Notes under the pieces: generated by a model
Databases searched by the model: none
Told to the model about the DNA's origin: nothing
The model's input: only the letters and a program-made list of their open reading frames with translations
Shown here: positions 11,668-23,392 of the stretch, in pieces
Position numbering within the stretch: position 1 is the stretch's first letter
Layout: each line of letters begins with the position of its first letter
Assembly (NCBI RefSeq): GCF_018812025.1
Contig: NC_063053.1
Span: forward strand, 7,169,623 to 7,233,622
Direction: 5' to 3'
Source: Megalobrama amblycephala
Lineage: Eukaryota > Chordata > Actinopteri > Cypriniformes > Xenocyprididae
DNA: 64,000 nucleotides
Position numbers and translations under genes: made by a program

Positions 11668-12890
11668 CAGTGTTTGGAAAAGTTACTTTTAAAAGTAATG
11701 CATTACACTATTGCATTACTTAGTTAATTTTTTTACAGAAAGTAACAAGTTACGTTACTTTTTTTTAAATAACAACAAAAAAAGTTATATTTTTGGCAAA
11801 TGTAAAAGCCCTTTGACATCAAAGGTGAAATAAATAAGCCTCAGGAAATGCAAATTCATATAGCGCACAGCTCAAACAAACCATTCAGCTGTGCTGCCAT
11901 TCTGGATTTCAGAAGAATAGAATGCAGGAGAAGAAAGTTAACACTCCTACTTCAGGAAAAAAAAAGGAATACAAATGTGATATTTATCTAAAGTCATTTT
12001 TGCTTATTGGTATGGATGAATTGGATCATCGAAGGTCAGCATCAATGACATTGGTTAATAAAGTGAGATTAAATACATAAAGTATATTTGTGTTTTTTAA
12101 CATATTTAATTTATCCAGGTTTTATTAATATTTAGTTTGCATTTCACTGTTTTTATTCTGCTTGGTGAATCTGTTCTCATGCAAGTGAGATGAGTAAATG
12201 CATGTTCATATTTAGTCTAGAACTACAATAACCTTCATGTTTACACAGCGCACACAACACCTCTCCACTTACTCCTGATTTCTCTCAACATGAAGAAGAG
12301 GTGTCAGTCAATAAACCTGAAAAAGTAACTCAGATTTTTTGTTGTAAATTTAAAATGAATGCGTTACTTTACTAGTTACTTGTTAAAATTAATCTGATTA
12401 CTAGGGATGTACCGATTTTAAAATCTCACGATACGATAATATCTCGATATAAAGTCCATGATACGATATTTATTGCAATATTTAAAAAAAAGAAAAGATA
12501 AATGAAGACTTTGTAAGTTTGAAACAGGAACTTCCAGTGCAATGTTTAATAAGGAAAAAATATTAAACAACCAATTAAAAATAGAAGGGGGAAAAAATAC
12601 ACAATGAATTCATGAGGTGAGACATCTCTATTAAAGGATACGATCCTCGCACTTCGTTCCGGATAAGAACCGGGTCTCGGTTCCCAACCCTAGTTAACAC
12701 TTCCCTCCATTGCGCTCCACTGGGCTGAAAAAAACTACACTTTTTGCCCAGAAGACGTATCGTTTCATACAGTCGTGTGACCACGATGATATCGAGACAA
12801 TTTTGCTATTGCGATACCACGATATTGATAATACTGTTACATTCCTACTGATTATGCAACTCATGTTACATGTAATGCGTTACAACACTC
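11668..12890. mobile_element. hAT-like non-autonomous element with 8-bp target duplication
   Basis: The 8-bp direct repeat 'gtccttgg' flanks the element at 11660-11667 and 12891-12898. Ends read 'cagtgtttggaaaagttact' on the left and 'gcgttacaacactc' on the right, inverted to one another with some decay. The inside is rich in 'agttact' and 'agtaatgcattac' words. An 8-bp duplication and CAG-type end are typical of the hAT superfamily. It contains a second, younger insertion at 12402-12847. Confidence 0.85.
12402..12847. mobile_element. nested hAT-like element
   Basis: It begins 'tagggatgtaccgatttta' and ends 'actgttacattccta', with near-identical 8-bp flanks 'ctgattac' (12394-12401) and 'ctgattat' (12848-12855). 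The inner text 'gatacgataatatctcgata' and 'gcgataccacgatattgata' is inverted. Removing it and one flank restores a continuous 'ttaatctgattat...gcaactcatgttac' of the host element. Confidence 0.85.
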
Positions 12891-13091
12891 GTCCTTGGCA
12901 ACTGATTTCCTACACATTCTCTTTTAAATTTCTAAATAAATATTTCATCACATTTTACCATGTTTAAATCTGCAGAATTTAATAGATTACACCTTAAAAA
13001 TCAGCTTATAACATGCAGAGAAAGTCTGTAGATTCCATCTGGGCCTCAATAAGAGTAACATAAGAGTAAATGCTCTAATGTGAAGTGTTAA

Positions 13092-14032
13092 AGGTGCCCT
13101 AGAACTTTTTTAAAAAAGATGTAATATAAGTCTAAGGTGTCCCCTGAATGTGTCTGTGAAGTTTCAGCTCAAAATACCCCATAGATTTTTTTTAATTCAT
13201 TTTTTTAACTGCCTATTTTGGGGCATAATTAGAAATCAGCCGATTCAGGGTGTGTGGCCCTTTAAATCTGGTGCTCCACGCCCCAAGAGCTGGCGCTTGC
13301 CTTAAACAACATAAAAAAAGTTCAAACAGCTAATATAACCCTCAAAATGGATCTTTACAAAGTGTTCATCATGCAACATGTCAAATCGCATAAGTACATT
13401 GTTTATTTTGATGTTTACATTGACTCTGAATGAGTTTGAGGCTATGCTCTGTGGCTAACGGCTAATGCTACACTGTTGGAGAGATTTATAAAGAATGAAG
13501 TTGTGTTTATGCATTATACAGACTGCAAGTGTTTAATAATGAAAATAGCGACGGCTCTTGTCTCCGTGAATACAGTAAGAAATGATGGTAACTTTAACCA
13601 CATTTAACAGTACATTAGCAACATGCTAACGAAACATTTAGAAAGACAATTTACAAATATCACTATAAATATCATGTTATCATGGATCATGTCAGTTATT
13701 ATTGCTCCATCTGCCATTTTTTGCTATTGTCCTTGCTTGGTTACCTAGTCTGTTGATTCAGCTCTGCACATCCAGACGTTAATACTGGCTGCCCTTGTCT
13801 AATCCCTTTCATAATGTTGGGAACATGAGCTGGCATATGCAAATATTGGGGGCGTACACCCCGACTGTTACGTGAGATTCGCCTGTTCTTCAGAGGTCTT
13901 TTAAACAAATGAGATTTATATAAGAAGGAGGAAACAATGGAGTTTGAGACTTACTGTATGTCATTTCCATGTACTGAACTCTTGTTATTTAACTATGCCG
14001 AGGTAAATTCAATTTTTGAATCTAGGGCACCT
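13092..14032 (+). mobile_element. TTAA-flanked DNA element, 'AGGTGCC' family (copy 1)
   Basis: TTAA at 13088-13091 and 14033-14036. Left end 'aggtgccctagaac', right end 'tctagggcacct'. Inner landmarks 'gtgtcccctgaatgtgtct', 'aaaatggatctttacaaagt', 'cgcctgttcttcagaggtct' and 'gtcatttccatgtactgaac' are shared with 15456-16081 and, reversed, with 55534-57954. TTAA duplications are typical of piggyBac- and Kolobok-type elements. No intact transposase remains. Confidence 0.85.
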
Positions 14033-14036
14033 TTAA

Positions 14037-14884
14037 CACCTCTTATTGTGGTAATATTATGACAACAAACACTCACCCATCACCGGTTTCTCTACAGCCC
14101 ACATCATGCCATTCTAAATCCATCGACAGAAAAGAAATGACGATAACAAAGTTTGAAATGGCTTGAGTTTTCCCTGTGGCGGGTTCAAAATGTCACCATA
14201 GTCACACAAACAGTTGAAAGTGTGTGTTTACACTCACTTAACAGCTGTTGGTGCCTGTGTGTCCTTGCATTTGTTTGGAGGGTGCTAGCTTAATGTTATC
14301 ATGGCTAATGCTGACACCTACACTATTAAGAACAACACAAGCAGGAAAAGTGTGTGTGTATGTGTGTGTGTGTTGTGTAGTGGCAGTGTTATGTGAGATG
14401 CAGATAGATTGTGCCTCATTCTTTGATAAAGCTCAGTTTTATCTCTGTCTACCCCATGGATTTCAATAACATCACAGAGACGACTCTTTGTGCCCCACTT
14501 CCTCAATTTAGATCCTATCACCTTCACTGTAGACGAACATAAACTAGCCTTCCCACTGCGCCATATCTTTATCTCCCCTTTATATGCTTCTTCATTGTAT
14601 GCCCTACCAATTTCCTGCAGGTTCCACTGAGAATCCTTCTATCAGCATCTTAAGAAAGACAATGAGAGCGTTTTGCCACTGTCTCACCTCAGGTATTTCC
14701 TCATCAGCTTTGAGGTGTTTATAGAATTGAAGATGATTTAGTTGATTCACTTGCTGCAGTCTGCAGACGCTAAGCGCACTGTTTTGAAATAATCTGATAT
14801 AACAGGAGCTGAAGAAATTGTAGTGGTCCAATCCCACAGAGAAAATTCCTAAAACAACCTGTCCTTGACCAGCAGCTTGAATGA
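14037..14884. other. unassigned stretch with GT microsatellite
   Basis: A (GT)n tract with one interruption lies at about 14350-14374. The 118-codon minus-strand frame 14604-14960 runs into the neighbouring transposon relic and is not recognised. Confidence 0.45.
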
Positions 14885-15136
14885 AAAATGAGTGCATCAT
14901 GTCTGGAGGAAACCAGGCACCAGTCATCCCCTGCACAATACCATCCCAACGGTAAAGCATGGTGGAGGCAGCATCGTGTTGTGGGGATGTTTTTTAGAAG
15001 CAGGGACTGAGGGACTCATCAGGGCAGAAAGAAAGCTCAATACAGCAAAATATAGAGATATCCTTAATGAAAACCTGGAGCACTCAGATCCTGGGCAAAA
15101 TGTTCACCTTCCAACAGGACAATGACCCTAACAGCT

Positions 15137-16240
15137 AACGCCTGTTTCACACTGGTCGCACAAGCAGAGTGGAGGCAGTGCAGAAGCAACACGCGTCCAT
15201 TGTGCTTTCATACTGGCAGTGTTTGTCACGCACAGCTGGACCGCTTGTGTACTGCAAATACAGACCAGTATTGTCCATTGTGCCACATTTTTCAGGTGTT
15301 CTCCGGCAACAACTGTCTATAATGTGATTTGATTTATCATGGGCAGCATACTCTGCTGTGATGAGAGTGTGTTCCTCTCATACACATACTTTATATGCAC
15401 ATAACATGCTGTAGTATATGTGTGGTTTATATGATAAAAGTAATCTTAAAGTTAAAGGTGCCATCGAACGTTTTTTTTACAAGATGCAATATAAGTCTAA
15501 GGTGTCCCCTGAATGTGTCTGTGAAGTTTCAGCTCAAAATACCCCATAGAATTTTTTTAAATTAATTTTTTTAACTGCCTATTTTGGGGCATAATTAGAA
15601 ATGCGCCGATTCAGGCTGCGGCCCCTTTAATTGCTCGCGCTCTCCACCCCCTCCCGAGCTCTCGACTCTATCACTGCATAAACAAAGTTCACACAGCTAA
15701 TATAACCCTCAAAATGGATCTTTACAAAGTGTTCGTCATGCATGCTGCATGCATACATCGGATTATGTGAGTATTGTATTTATTTGGATGTTTACATTTG
15801 ATTCTGAATGAATTTGAGGCTGTGATACGTGGCTAACGGCTAATGCTACACTGTTGGAGAGATTTATAAAGAATGAAGTTGTGTTTATGAATTATACACT
15901 GTTATGTAACAGTCGGTGTTATGTTGAGATTCGCCTGTTCTTCGGAGGTCTTTTAAACAAATGAGATTTATATAAGGAGGAAACAATGGAGCTTGAGACT
16001 CACTGTATGTCATTTCCATGTACTGAACTCTTGTTATTCAACTATGCCAAGATAAATTCAATTTTTAATTCTAGGGCACCTTTAAGATACACCTCTAGTT
16101 TTAATAATTTAAACAGGCCTTTGAAATTTGGCCCAAAACTCCTGACAATGATGTGTTTTTCTGTGTTTTATTTTTATTTTTCATGTTAACTAGGGTGTAT
16201 TTTGACCAAGCACAAGGGTTTATGGCTTTAATTCAGTGTG
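15137..16240. mobile_element. MITE inserted in Tc1 relic, itself carrying a TTAA element
   Basis: Left end 'gcctgtttcacactggtcgc' and right end 'attcagtgtgagcagtgc' share an inverted 'cacactg' core, and the Tc1 coding sequence is interrupted exactly here. Boundaries are approximate. The inner part is largely the nested element at 15456-16081. Confidence 0.5.
15456..16081 (+). mobile_element. TTAA-flanked DNA element, 'AGGTGCC' family (copy 2)
   Basis: TTAA at 15452-15455 and 16082-16085. Left end 'aggtgccatcgaacg', right end 'ctagggcacct'. It is shorter than copy 1 because the part around the 'cagactgcaagtgtttaata' segment is missing, but it keeps 'gtgtcccctgaatgtgtct', 'tcaaaatggatctttac' and 'tgtcatttccatgtactg'. 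Confidence 0.85.
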
Positions 16241-16530
16241 AGCAGTGCAGCAAAAATGTCATTGAGTGGCCTAGCCAGAGCCCAGACTTGAACCCAATCT
16301 AACATCTCTGGAGAAACCTGAAAACGGCTGTTCACTGACGGTTTCCATCTAATCTGACAGAGCTTGAGAGGATCTGCAGAGATGAATGGCATAATATTCT
16401 CAAATGCAGAAGTATCATACCCAAAAAGACTTGAGGCTCTAAAGGTGCTTCAGCTAACTGCTGTGTTAAGGGTGTGAATACTTATGCAATGTAATTATTT
16501 CAGTTTTTCTGTTTTAATAAATTTGCATGA

Positions 16531-17320
16531 TTTTTTTAATCTCACAATTCTCACTTTTTATCTCACAATTCTGTCTTGTTTTTCTCACAATTGCGACTTT
16601 ACATCTCTCAATTCTTCTTTTCTCAGAATTGCAAGATATAAACTTGCGAGAAATAAAGTCAGAATTGCGAGTTTATGGCCCGGTTTCACAGACAGGGCTT
16701 AGATTAAACCAGGATTAGGCCTTATTTCAATTATGGTATTTAAGTAGGTTTTATAAATGTACCTTTGAAAAAAACATTACTGGTGTGCATCTTGAGACAA
16801 AACAATGGCTCTGGCATATTTCAAGATATGTCAGTGCAAGTTTCTTTCAGTTAAAACAGCTCAAACATGCATTTTAGTCTAGGACTAGCTTAAGTCTTGT
16901 CTGTGAGATTTAAACTCACAATTACGAGAAATAAAGTCAGAATTACGTGTTATAAACTCACAATTGTGAAAAATAGTCAGAATTGCAAGATATAAAGACA
17001 ACTACGAGAAATAAAGTCAGAATTGTGAGTTATACACTCACAATTATGTTATAAACTCACAATTGCAAGTTTTAAAGTCAGAATAGCGAGATATAAACTC
17101 GCATTTGTGAGTTATAAAGTCCAATTCTGAAAAAAAAAAAAAGACTGAATTTTTTCTCTCAGAATTGCCAGTTTATAACTCACAATTCTGACTTTAAAAC
17201 TCGCAATTGTGACTTTATATCATGCAATTCTGACGCAATTCTGAGAAAAAAGTCAGATTTGTGAGATGTAAACTCACAGTTGCTAGGAAAATAGTCAGAT
17301 TTGTGAAAAAAAGTAATTTA
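16531..17320. repeat. palindromic AT-rich satellite block (no terminal repeats)
   Basis: Irregular copies of units such as 'agtcagaattgcgag', 'tataaactcacaatt' and their complements fill the block. The same units fill the three TIR elements at 42396, 44077 and 62676, but here the TIR word 'tatggaagcttgtttcc' is absent at both ends. The block sits in the 3' untranslated part of the Tc1 relic. Confidence 0.75.
16678..16915. mobile_element. MITE, 'cccggtttcacagacaggg' family
   Basis: Left end 'cccggtttcacagacagggc' followed by 'ttagattaaaccagg'. The right end has 'agtctaggactagcttaagt' then 'cttgtctgtgaga', an inverted form of the left end. I recognise the pair as a common fish MITE. It splits the satellite block. 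Confidence 0.75.
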
Positions 17321-17375
17321 AAGCAGTTTAGGAAAAAAGAAGGGTGTGAATACTTTCACAAGGCACTGTACATAT

Positions 17376-19330
17376 ATGAAATTGTGACCAAATTTATTTT
17401 AGACAAAACAAGACACAATCATGCAACAAATCCACTTGGTTCAAAAATCTGTGGGGACAAACATCCTTGCTCCGCCAAGCACATTTCTGCCATCTTTAAA
17501 TCTGTTCCTGCAGAATTTCCCTTAAAATCAGTGCAGAAAAAGTCTTGTTTAACAGACATTTCATACAGCGAGCTGCAGCTTTTGGTTTCCACCCCCCTCA
17601 GGACAGCAGTGAGCACTTATATAATGGTGGCACACACACAGCACACACATGTGCGCACACAAATGTTTTCTCACATTAAAAAAAATCCCATGTAGATCCA
17701 CTATGCCACATCCTGTTTTACTTGCACAAACACAGAGATCCAGGACGCTGCGGCGCACACCATTGACAGTAATGGAACACTGCGCTTACAGCTTTGGCAC
17801 CTAAACAAAGCAGAATTCAGCTGCTTAACACTGCACTCATTCCACATCTACAACTTTGCAAAGTAGAAATGGAGCCTTAGTGTCTGAAATTCTTTCACTG
17901 CTGATCTGAGGCTCCACTTGTCCCTCTTTGGGTGTCTCAAATGAAGGCAATTGGACAGCAATGGCATAATCAAGTAGTTCACCATACCATGAAAAGGGCC
18001 AGATACTCTTAACTATACGCACAAAGCTCCTCTGTAAGCAAAGACACTTTTGTGGTGCTACTCAGTGGGTCGTTGGGGCTTGGGTGAGGGTTACAGACTG
18101 GGTCTTTGAATTGAAAGGGTGCTTAATTTAGCCACACAATGGCTTTGCTTCACAATGAGCGACTCTGAACTAGTCTACTTTGACTAAAACTGCTCACTGT
18201 CAAGTTGCTCTGCAGTGCCCGACTGAAGCAAACCCTACTGGGAAACCATCCATTTAAATAAATGTATAATCCTATTTTGTGGCCATGTACAATCACAGGA
18301 ATGGCAAGAATGTAGGCTATTGGTAAGAGTTCTCCAGAGGAGCTGAAGTAATTAAAGTCCGGCACAGACTCTAGTGTTATTCTGCACTCATTATGTTTGG
18401 ATTTTCTTTGAAGTCTCTTGATAGAGTAATTATGATATCTCTCGGATATGTACAGTATGCTGCCCAGTATTGGTGTTTGCACTCTTCTCACGTATAGATC
18501 GATTTAACTTTATTCTCCATAATTAAATCTTTGACTTCTCTTAGTCTGCAAAGCATTACTGAGATTTTCCATCTGGAAAATCTGTAATAAATTATAAATT
18601 AGTACAAGCATGATTCTGTTTATTCCTGGTACTTGTTTGACGAAAGTCATGATGGCGTTCTTTGTTCTGGTTCATTACTGAAGCATTTGTGAAATGGGCA
18701 ATTGACCAGAAAATATGGCAGGCATCATAAAATGTGGCAATGCTTTTCATCCTCAGAAACCTTAAGGGATTCCTGTAAGCTCTCTCCAACAAAATGACTA
18801 AAGATCCTGTCTTTATCAATCAGATCTGATTACGGTCTATTCACATTATTGCATGTGATTGATTATGATGGCCACTTTGTTTACATTTGTTTTGTTTCTG
18901 CTCTTTCATTTAAGGGTGGAGTGATGTTTCTGAGAAAATGACTGGCTTAAAAAGCGGTAAACACATTTAGTGAAAACACAAAAAATTGTGTGTTGTGTGT
19001 ATGTGTTAATTTTTATCCACATAATTATCCATCTATGTATCATGAGCAACTTGGGACAAGAAGTAAATTATGGAAAATGATAACATCATGGTACTGGTCC
19101 AAAACTTCACAAGGCCAAGATACTCCTAGCATGGAATAAACACATGGCATAAAAACTGGACTAAATATTGTATTAGTATTAACCATATAGCCAAGGAACA
19201 GATGAATCTGCACTAGAATTTGATCAAGATGTGTTTCTTCCTTTTAAAAGGTTGATTTTATGCTATTTTAAAATTAAATTTGCCATTCTATCAATGCTAG
19301 TTTTTAGTATTCTGTTCTGTTTTAATAAAA
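17376..19330. other. unassigned stretch
   Basis: About 2 kb without a recognised gene or repeat. Open frames at 17261-17695 (plus), 18150-18491 (minus) and 18592-18819 (minus) resemble no known family. A short imperfect hairpin around 'gattttccatctggaaaatc' lies at about 18562. Confidence 0.4.
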
Positions 19331-19499
19331 TGTGACCCTGGACCACAAAACCAGCCATAAGTTGCACGGGTAAATTTGTAGCAATAGCCAACAATACATT
19401 GTATGGGTCAAAATTATCGATTTTTCTTTTATGCCAAAAAACATTAGGATATTAATGAAAAATTATGTTCCATGAAGATATTTTGTAAATTTCCTGCCG

Positions 19500-19559
<60 letters not shown>

Positions 19560-19777
19560 TTTTTGTAAGTAATATGCATTGCTAAGGACTTCATCTGGAC
19601 AACTTTCTCAATATATATATTTTTTTGCACCCTTAGATTCCAGATTTTCAAATAGTTACAGTATCTTGGCCAATTATTGCATCAATGGAAAGCTTATTTA
19701 TTCAGCTTTCAGATTATGTATACATCTTAATTTAAAAAAAAGACCCTTAATGACTGGTTTTGTGGTCCAGGGTCACA
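19331..19777. mobile_element. foldback repeat, 'tgtgaccctggaccacaaaa' family
   Basis: Left end 'tgtgaccctggaccacaaaa' and right end 'ttttgtggtccagggtcaca' are perfect inverted repeats for about 20 bases. Further inner pairing exists ('ccagccataagttg' side against 'tgactggttttg'). I recognise it as a widespread fish element. An (AT)n tract at 19503-19555 lies within it. Confidence 0.85.
19503..19555. repeat. (AT)n microsatellite
   Basis: About 26 uninterrupted AT units inside the foldback repeat. Confidence 0.95.
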
Positions 19778-21524
19778 AATGATTTTTTTTTTTTACTTTG
19801 ACTGATTACAATTTTTCCCCTAGCTGCATCAAAACTGCAAAATATGCCCATCTTTATGTATCAAACTTTGAACCTGAAAGACTTTGATAAGTTAACTAAA
19901 GCCAGGAAACCATGTAAGCAGCTCATTATCTCTTTCTATCTATCTTTGTCTTCAATATGATGATTGAGAAAATGGCTGGAAAAATGAGATGCCCAGGCTG
20001 TCGTTAATAGAATATTTGGAACGAGTCCACAGATTACATTTACACTTTTTGTTACTTTCTAAGACTAAAAATGGATTGCAGAAGAGTTTCTCAAAGTTTC
20101 TGTGATGGAAAATAAATTTTCAACTGACTATTACAACAATATGTTAGTGTGAGGACGAGTAAGGTATGTCCTATGATGTCCAGACATGTTAATGTTTGTA
20201 ACACATATTGAAAGTCTTGAAACTGATTTAAATAATCTTCAATGTGGAGACTACAGTGGACAATTATCTCAAAGCACTTTTGCTGCTGTATAATGTGTGT
20301 GACAGTTCTGGAGAGTCTACAGGGTATAATAATAATTCACAGTGATGGTCATCCTCTTTCAACAGCCTGGATCCAATGCGATTTTCCCAAGCGTAAGGGG
20401 ACAAAAATCAGCTTCAGTTATTATTAATTCAGTTTCTGGTAAAAAATAATGATTTCTCATGTCTAAAAAAGGCAGAATATTTACTGTAATTATAGCTTAT
20501 TTCAATTATTCAGGAATTTTTAATGTGTGAAATAAACTGACTTGTTACTCATATTTAGCAAACAAGTCTTAAATAATAAAAGGACAACACAACAATTAAC
20601 AGAGCTTCAAACATGCCGAGGGGAAAAATAGACTGTTTTTGGCCTAGTTATGGGGAAGCTATTGGACAAAGAGATGAGCTTTGTCTGAGAGGTCGTACAG
20701 TAAGAGTGTACAGCACATGTGAGAATGTTTATGCTGCAGTGCGCTCTGCTGATTTAACAGGTTTTGAATTATGCAAATATATCCCTTTAGGCTTGCTATG
20801 TTGCTCTGAAACTGAATGTCTAATTGAGCCCCATGACATTTTAGTTTAATGAACTCATATGAACTAAGAGCCTTTATTTTTGTTGGCTCTAAACCAGAAC
20901 TGCAGTTGCATTTTATGAAACTGCAAATGGTAAATAACTTTTCATATTTGGAGCAGTTATAAGAGTCAATCATGATATATTGTGCATTACTTCAGTGTGA
21001 CTGCTTTTGAATAAATGCATGAGAATCCACAATACATGCAGTGAAATGCATCAGAGATGAATGTACATTGGACCCATCTGCTCTCACACTCCCTACACAG
21101 TGCATCATTACACCATTTAACAATATGGCCAGATGAAGTTATAGGGACAACAAAGAAAACATCTATAGAGGCTGAAAAATTTGAGTCTTGTCAACTCGCA
21201 CAATGAAGTGTTGGCTAGTCACAATTAATATGAACTTGATGTATGTAGGGTCACCGTGATTTTGCCAAGCAAGACATATTCCTGGATCAACATCTTTGTT
21301 GATCCTAGAACAACATTCCAATCAACCAATCAGATTTGAGGGACAAGTTTACTGTTTATGTCAAGTTTGGGCTTGCAACCATGGTTAGGTGCTTCTACAT
21401 CAATGTTCTTCACCTATCTTTCCCCTCTGATTTTATAGGGATAAGTTATGGGTAGGATTAGGTTCAGGGGTAGGAATAGAAATTTTCAGATTGGAATGTT
21501 GGCAAAACCACGGTGACCATGTAC
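19778..21524. other. unassigned stretch
   Basis: About 1.7 kb with no recognised repeat. A 78-codon plus frame at 20613-20849 (starting MPRGKIDCFW, five Cys) overlaps a 104-codon minus frame. Neither resembles a known protein. Confidence 0.4.
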
Positions 21525-21634
21525 AAACCCGATTCCAAAAAAGTTGGGACACTGTACAAATTGTGAATAAAAAAGGAATGCAATAATTTACAAATCTCAT
21601 AAACTTATATTTTATTCACAATAGAATATAGATA

Positions 21635-22562
21635 ATAGTGATCGACCGATGTATCGGTTTACCGATATTTTTCCCGATATTTAAGCATTTTTCCATAATC
21701 GGGTATCGGTTTTGTAATATCGGATTCGCCGATTTATGGCGCCATCTTGTGGCCGTTTTGAGATTTCCGCCATTGCAGCCCGGGCGTCTGAGGAGATCAG
21801 TCAACAACTCAGTGCACAGGTAAAGTATATGTTCTACTTGGTTTGCTTTAATTAATCAACTTTATTTAACATAACAGACATGCACAAATGAGATCTGAGA
21901 CATTAATTCCTGATATAGTTAATTTATGCAGCTTGTTTCTAAACAATTGAGACGAACTCATTGAGTCACATAGTGTAATTCGTCATGTCCTGCCCCAATA
22001 AAGACGTAACTTTACATGAATTAAATAAAACAGACATGAATGAGTGCATGTTGAAAATAAAAGCGCTGAATTTAATTCTCTATCTGTTGTATTTGCTCAC
22101 CATTAGTCTAGAAGAAAAAGTTTGTTCATATTGCTTAGCAACTGACGGATGATCAGGAGGCTTAAGCACGGCCACTGAATGAAACTTTTGACAAGATTAT
22201 CTTGTTTAAACACCCTAGATTATATTATCATTTACTACATAACAATTATTTCGCTAATACACATATAAATATAGCCTACCGCTTTGTGGAAATTAATTAT
22301 TTATTATCTCCATGCGCGATCGCAGTTGATTAAGTTATAGTCAAACAGCACTTTGTCAGTTGGCATTTCATGATTTAACGTTAGATTAAATTTAGATCAT
22401 AAAATGCCAACTGACAAGTAATGAGGGAGTGATTTGTTATAAATAAAATGGTTTGTTCAGCTCATTTGTGTTGTAATAATTGTCAAAAACAGAAGTATAA
22501 CAGTAAATAAATATCGGTTCTGCATATCGGTTATCGGGTAAATAAACATGCAAATAATCGTT
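21635..22562. mobile_element. hAT-like fragment in copy B, 'gatcgaccgatgtatcgg' family
   Basis: It begins 'tagtgatcgaccgatgtatc' with many 'tatcgg' and 'ccgata' words and ends near 'ggttatcgggtaaataaac' without the matching full terminus. Tc1 sequence expected here (from 'acatatcaaatgttg' to the N-terminal codons) is missing, so insertion came with, or was followed by, a deletion. The TAG-type start and 'tatcgg' style are typical of fish hAT MITEs. Confidence 0.65.
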
Positions 22563-22741
22563 AAAAAAAATTGCAAAGTGTTTGAAGTTATCATCATCTA
22601 CAGTGCATAATATCATCCAAAGATTCAGAGAATCTGGAACAATCTCTGTGCGTAAGGGTCAAGGGCCGGAAAACCATACTGGATGCCTGTGATCTTTGGG
22701 CCCTTAGACGGCACTGCATCGCATACAGGAATGCTACTGTA

Positions 22742-23392
22742 ATGGAAATCACAACATGGGCTCAGGAATACTTGTCAGTGAACACAATCCACCATGCCAT
22801 TCGCTGTTGCCAGCTAAAACTCTATAGGTCAAAAAAGAAGCCATATCTAAACATGATCCAGAAGTGCAGGCGTTTTCTCTGGGCCAAAGCTCATTTAAAA
22901 TGGACTGTGGCAAAGTGGAAAACTGTTCTGTGGTCAGACGAATCAAAAATTGAAGTTCTTTTTGGAAAACTGGGATGCCATGTCATCCAGACTAAAGAGG
23001 ACAAGGACAACCCAAGTTGTTATCAGCGCTCAGCTCAGAAGCCTGCATCTCTGATGGTATGGGGTTGCATGAGTGCGTGTGGCATGGGCAGCTTACACAT
23101 CTGGAAAGGCACCATCAATGCTGAAAGGTATATCCAAGTTCTAGAACAACATATGCTCCCATCCAGACGTCGTCTCTTTCAGGGAAGACCTTGCATTTTC
23201 CAACATGACAATGCCAGACCACAAACTGCATCATTTACAACATCATGGCTGCGTAGAAGAAGGATCCGGGTACTGAAATGGCCAGCCTGCAGTCCAGATC
23301 TTTCACCCATAGAAAACATTTGGCGCATCATAAAGAGAAAGATACGACAAAGAAGACCTAAGACAGTTGAGCAACTAGAAGCCTGTATTAGA
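22742..23392 (+). pseudogene. Tc1-like transposase, catalytic domain, 3' end displaced (copy B)
   Basis: The best-preserved transposase in the window. From an internal Met it reads QLKLYRSKKKPYLNMIQK, then AKAHLKW with the Trp codon (TGG) that copies A and C have lost. The three catalytic acids are all present: WSDESK, FQHDNARPQTA and SPDLSPIENIW, DD34E spacing. Upstream, the same frame continues as LDACDLWALRRHC, but a run of three G near 22664 shifts it relative to the 'VRKGQGRK' part of the DNA-binding domain. The first helix-turn-helix was lost with the deletion at 21635-22562. At 23393 a hAT-like element interrupts it. The displaced C-terminus (RQEWDNIPIPKLEQLV...GDATQW) follows at 25233-25342. 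Intron-like removal of the insertion is not evident. Inactive as it stands. Confidence 0.92.

Larger units (their letters stand above)
14892..16437 (+). pseudogene. Tc1-like transposase, broken by insertion, frameshift and stops
   Basis: The first piece (14892-15125) reads [14 protein letters not shown], a block conserved in Tc1 transposases, followed by degraded forms of the segment before the second catalytic Asp. Near 15100 the expected 'FTFQQDN' appears only after a frame change (bases encoding QQDND at about 15110-15126). A foreign insertion follows. The second piece resumes at about 16264 with EWPSQSPDLNPI, then a TAA where the catalytic Glu codon is expected, then HLWRNLK and SNLTELERICRDEW. 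At least one frameshift and several stops show it is dead. The family is clear from the motif order; the subfamily differs from the SPDLSPIENIW type seen elsewhere in the window. Confidence 0.85.
14885..17375 (+). mobile_element. second Tc1-like relic, interrupted by nested insertions
   Basis: The 5' part (14892-15136) and the 3' part (about 16216-16530) together give recognisable pieces of a Tc1-type transposase distinct from copies A-C. The typical 3' end 'gggtgtgaatacttt...ggcactgtacatat' appears at about 17341-17375. Between these parts lie a MITE with a TTAA element inside it (15137-16240) and a palindromic satellite block containing another MITE (16531-17320). The left terminus is not identified. 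Confidence 0.8.

Noticed and set aside
17261..17695. 144-codon plus frame
   Set aside because: It starts in the palindromic satellite and crosses the Tc1 relic end into unrelated DNA, so it is not one gene.
20613..20849. 78-codon Cys-containing frame, considered as a small secreted or regulatory protein
   Set aside because: No signal peptide, no known motif, an overlapping frame of similar length on the other strand, and no splice or promoter signals.
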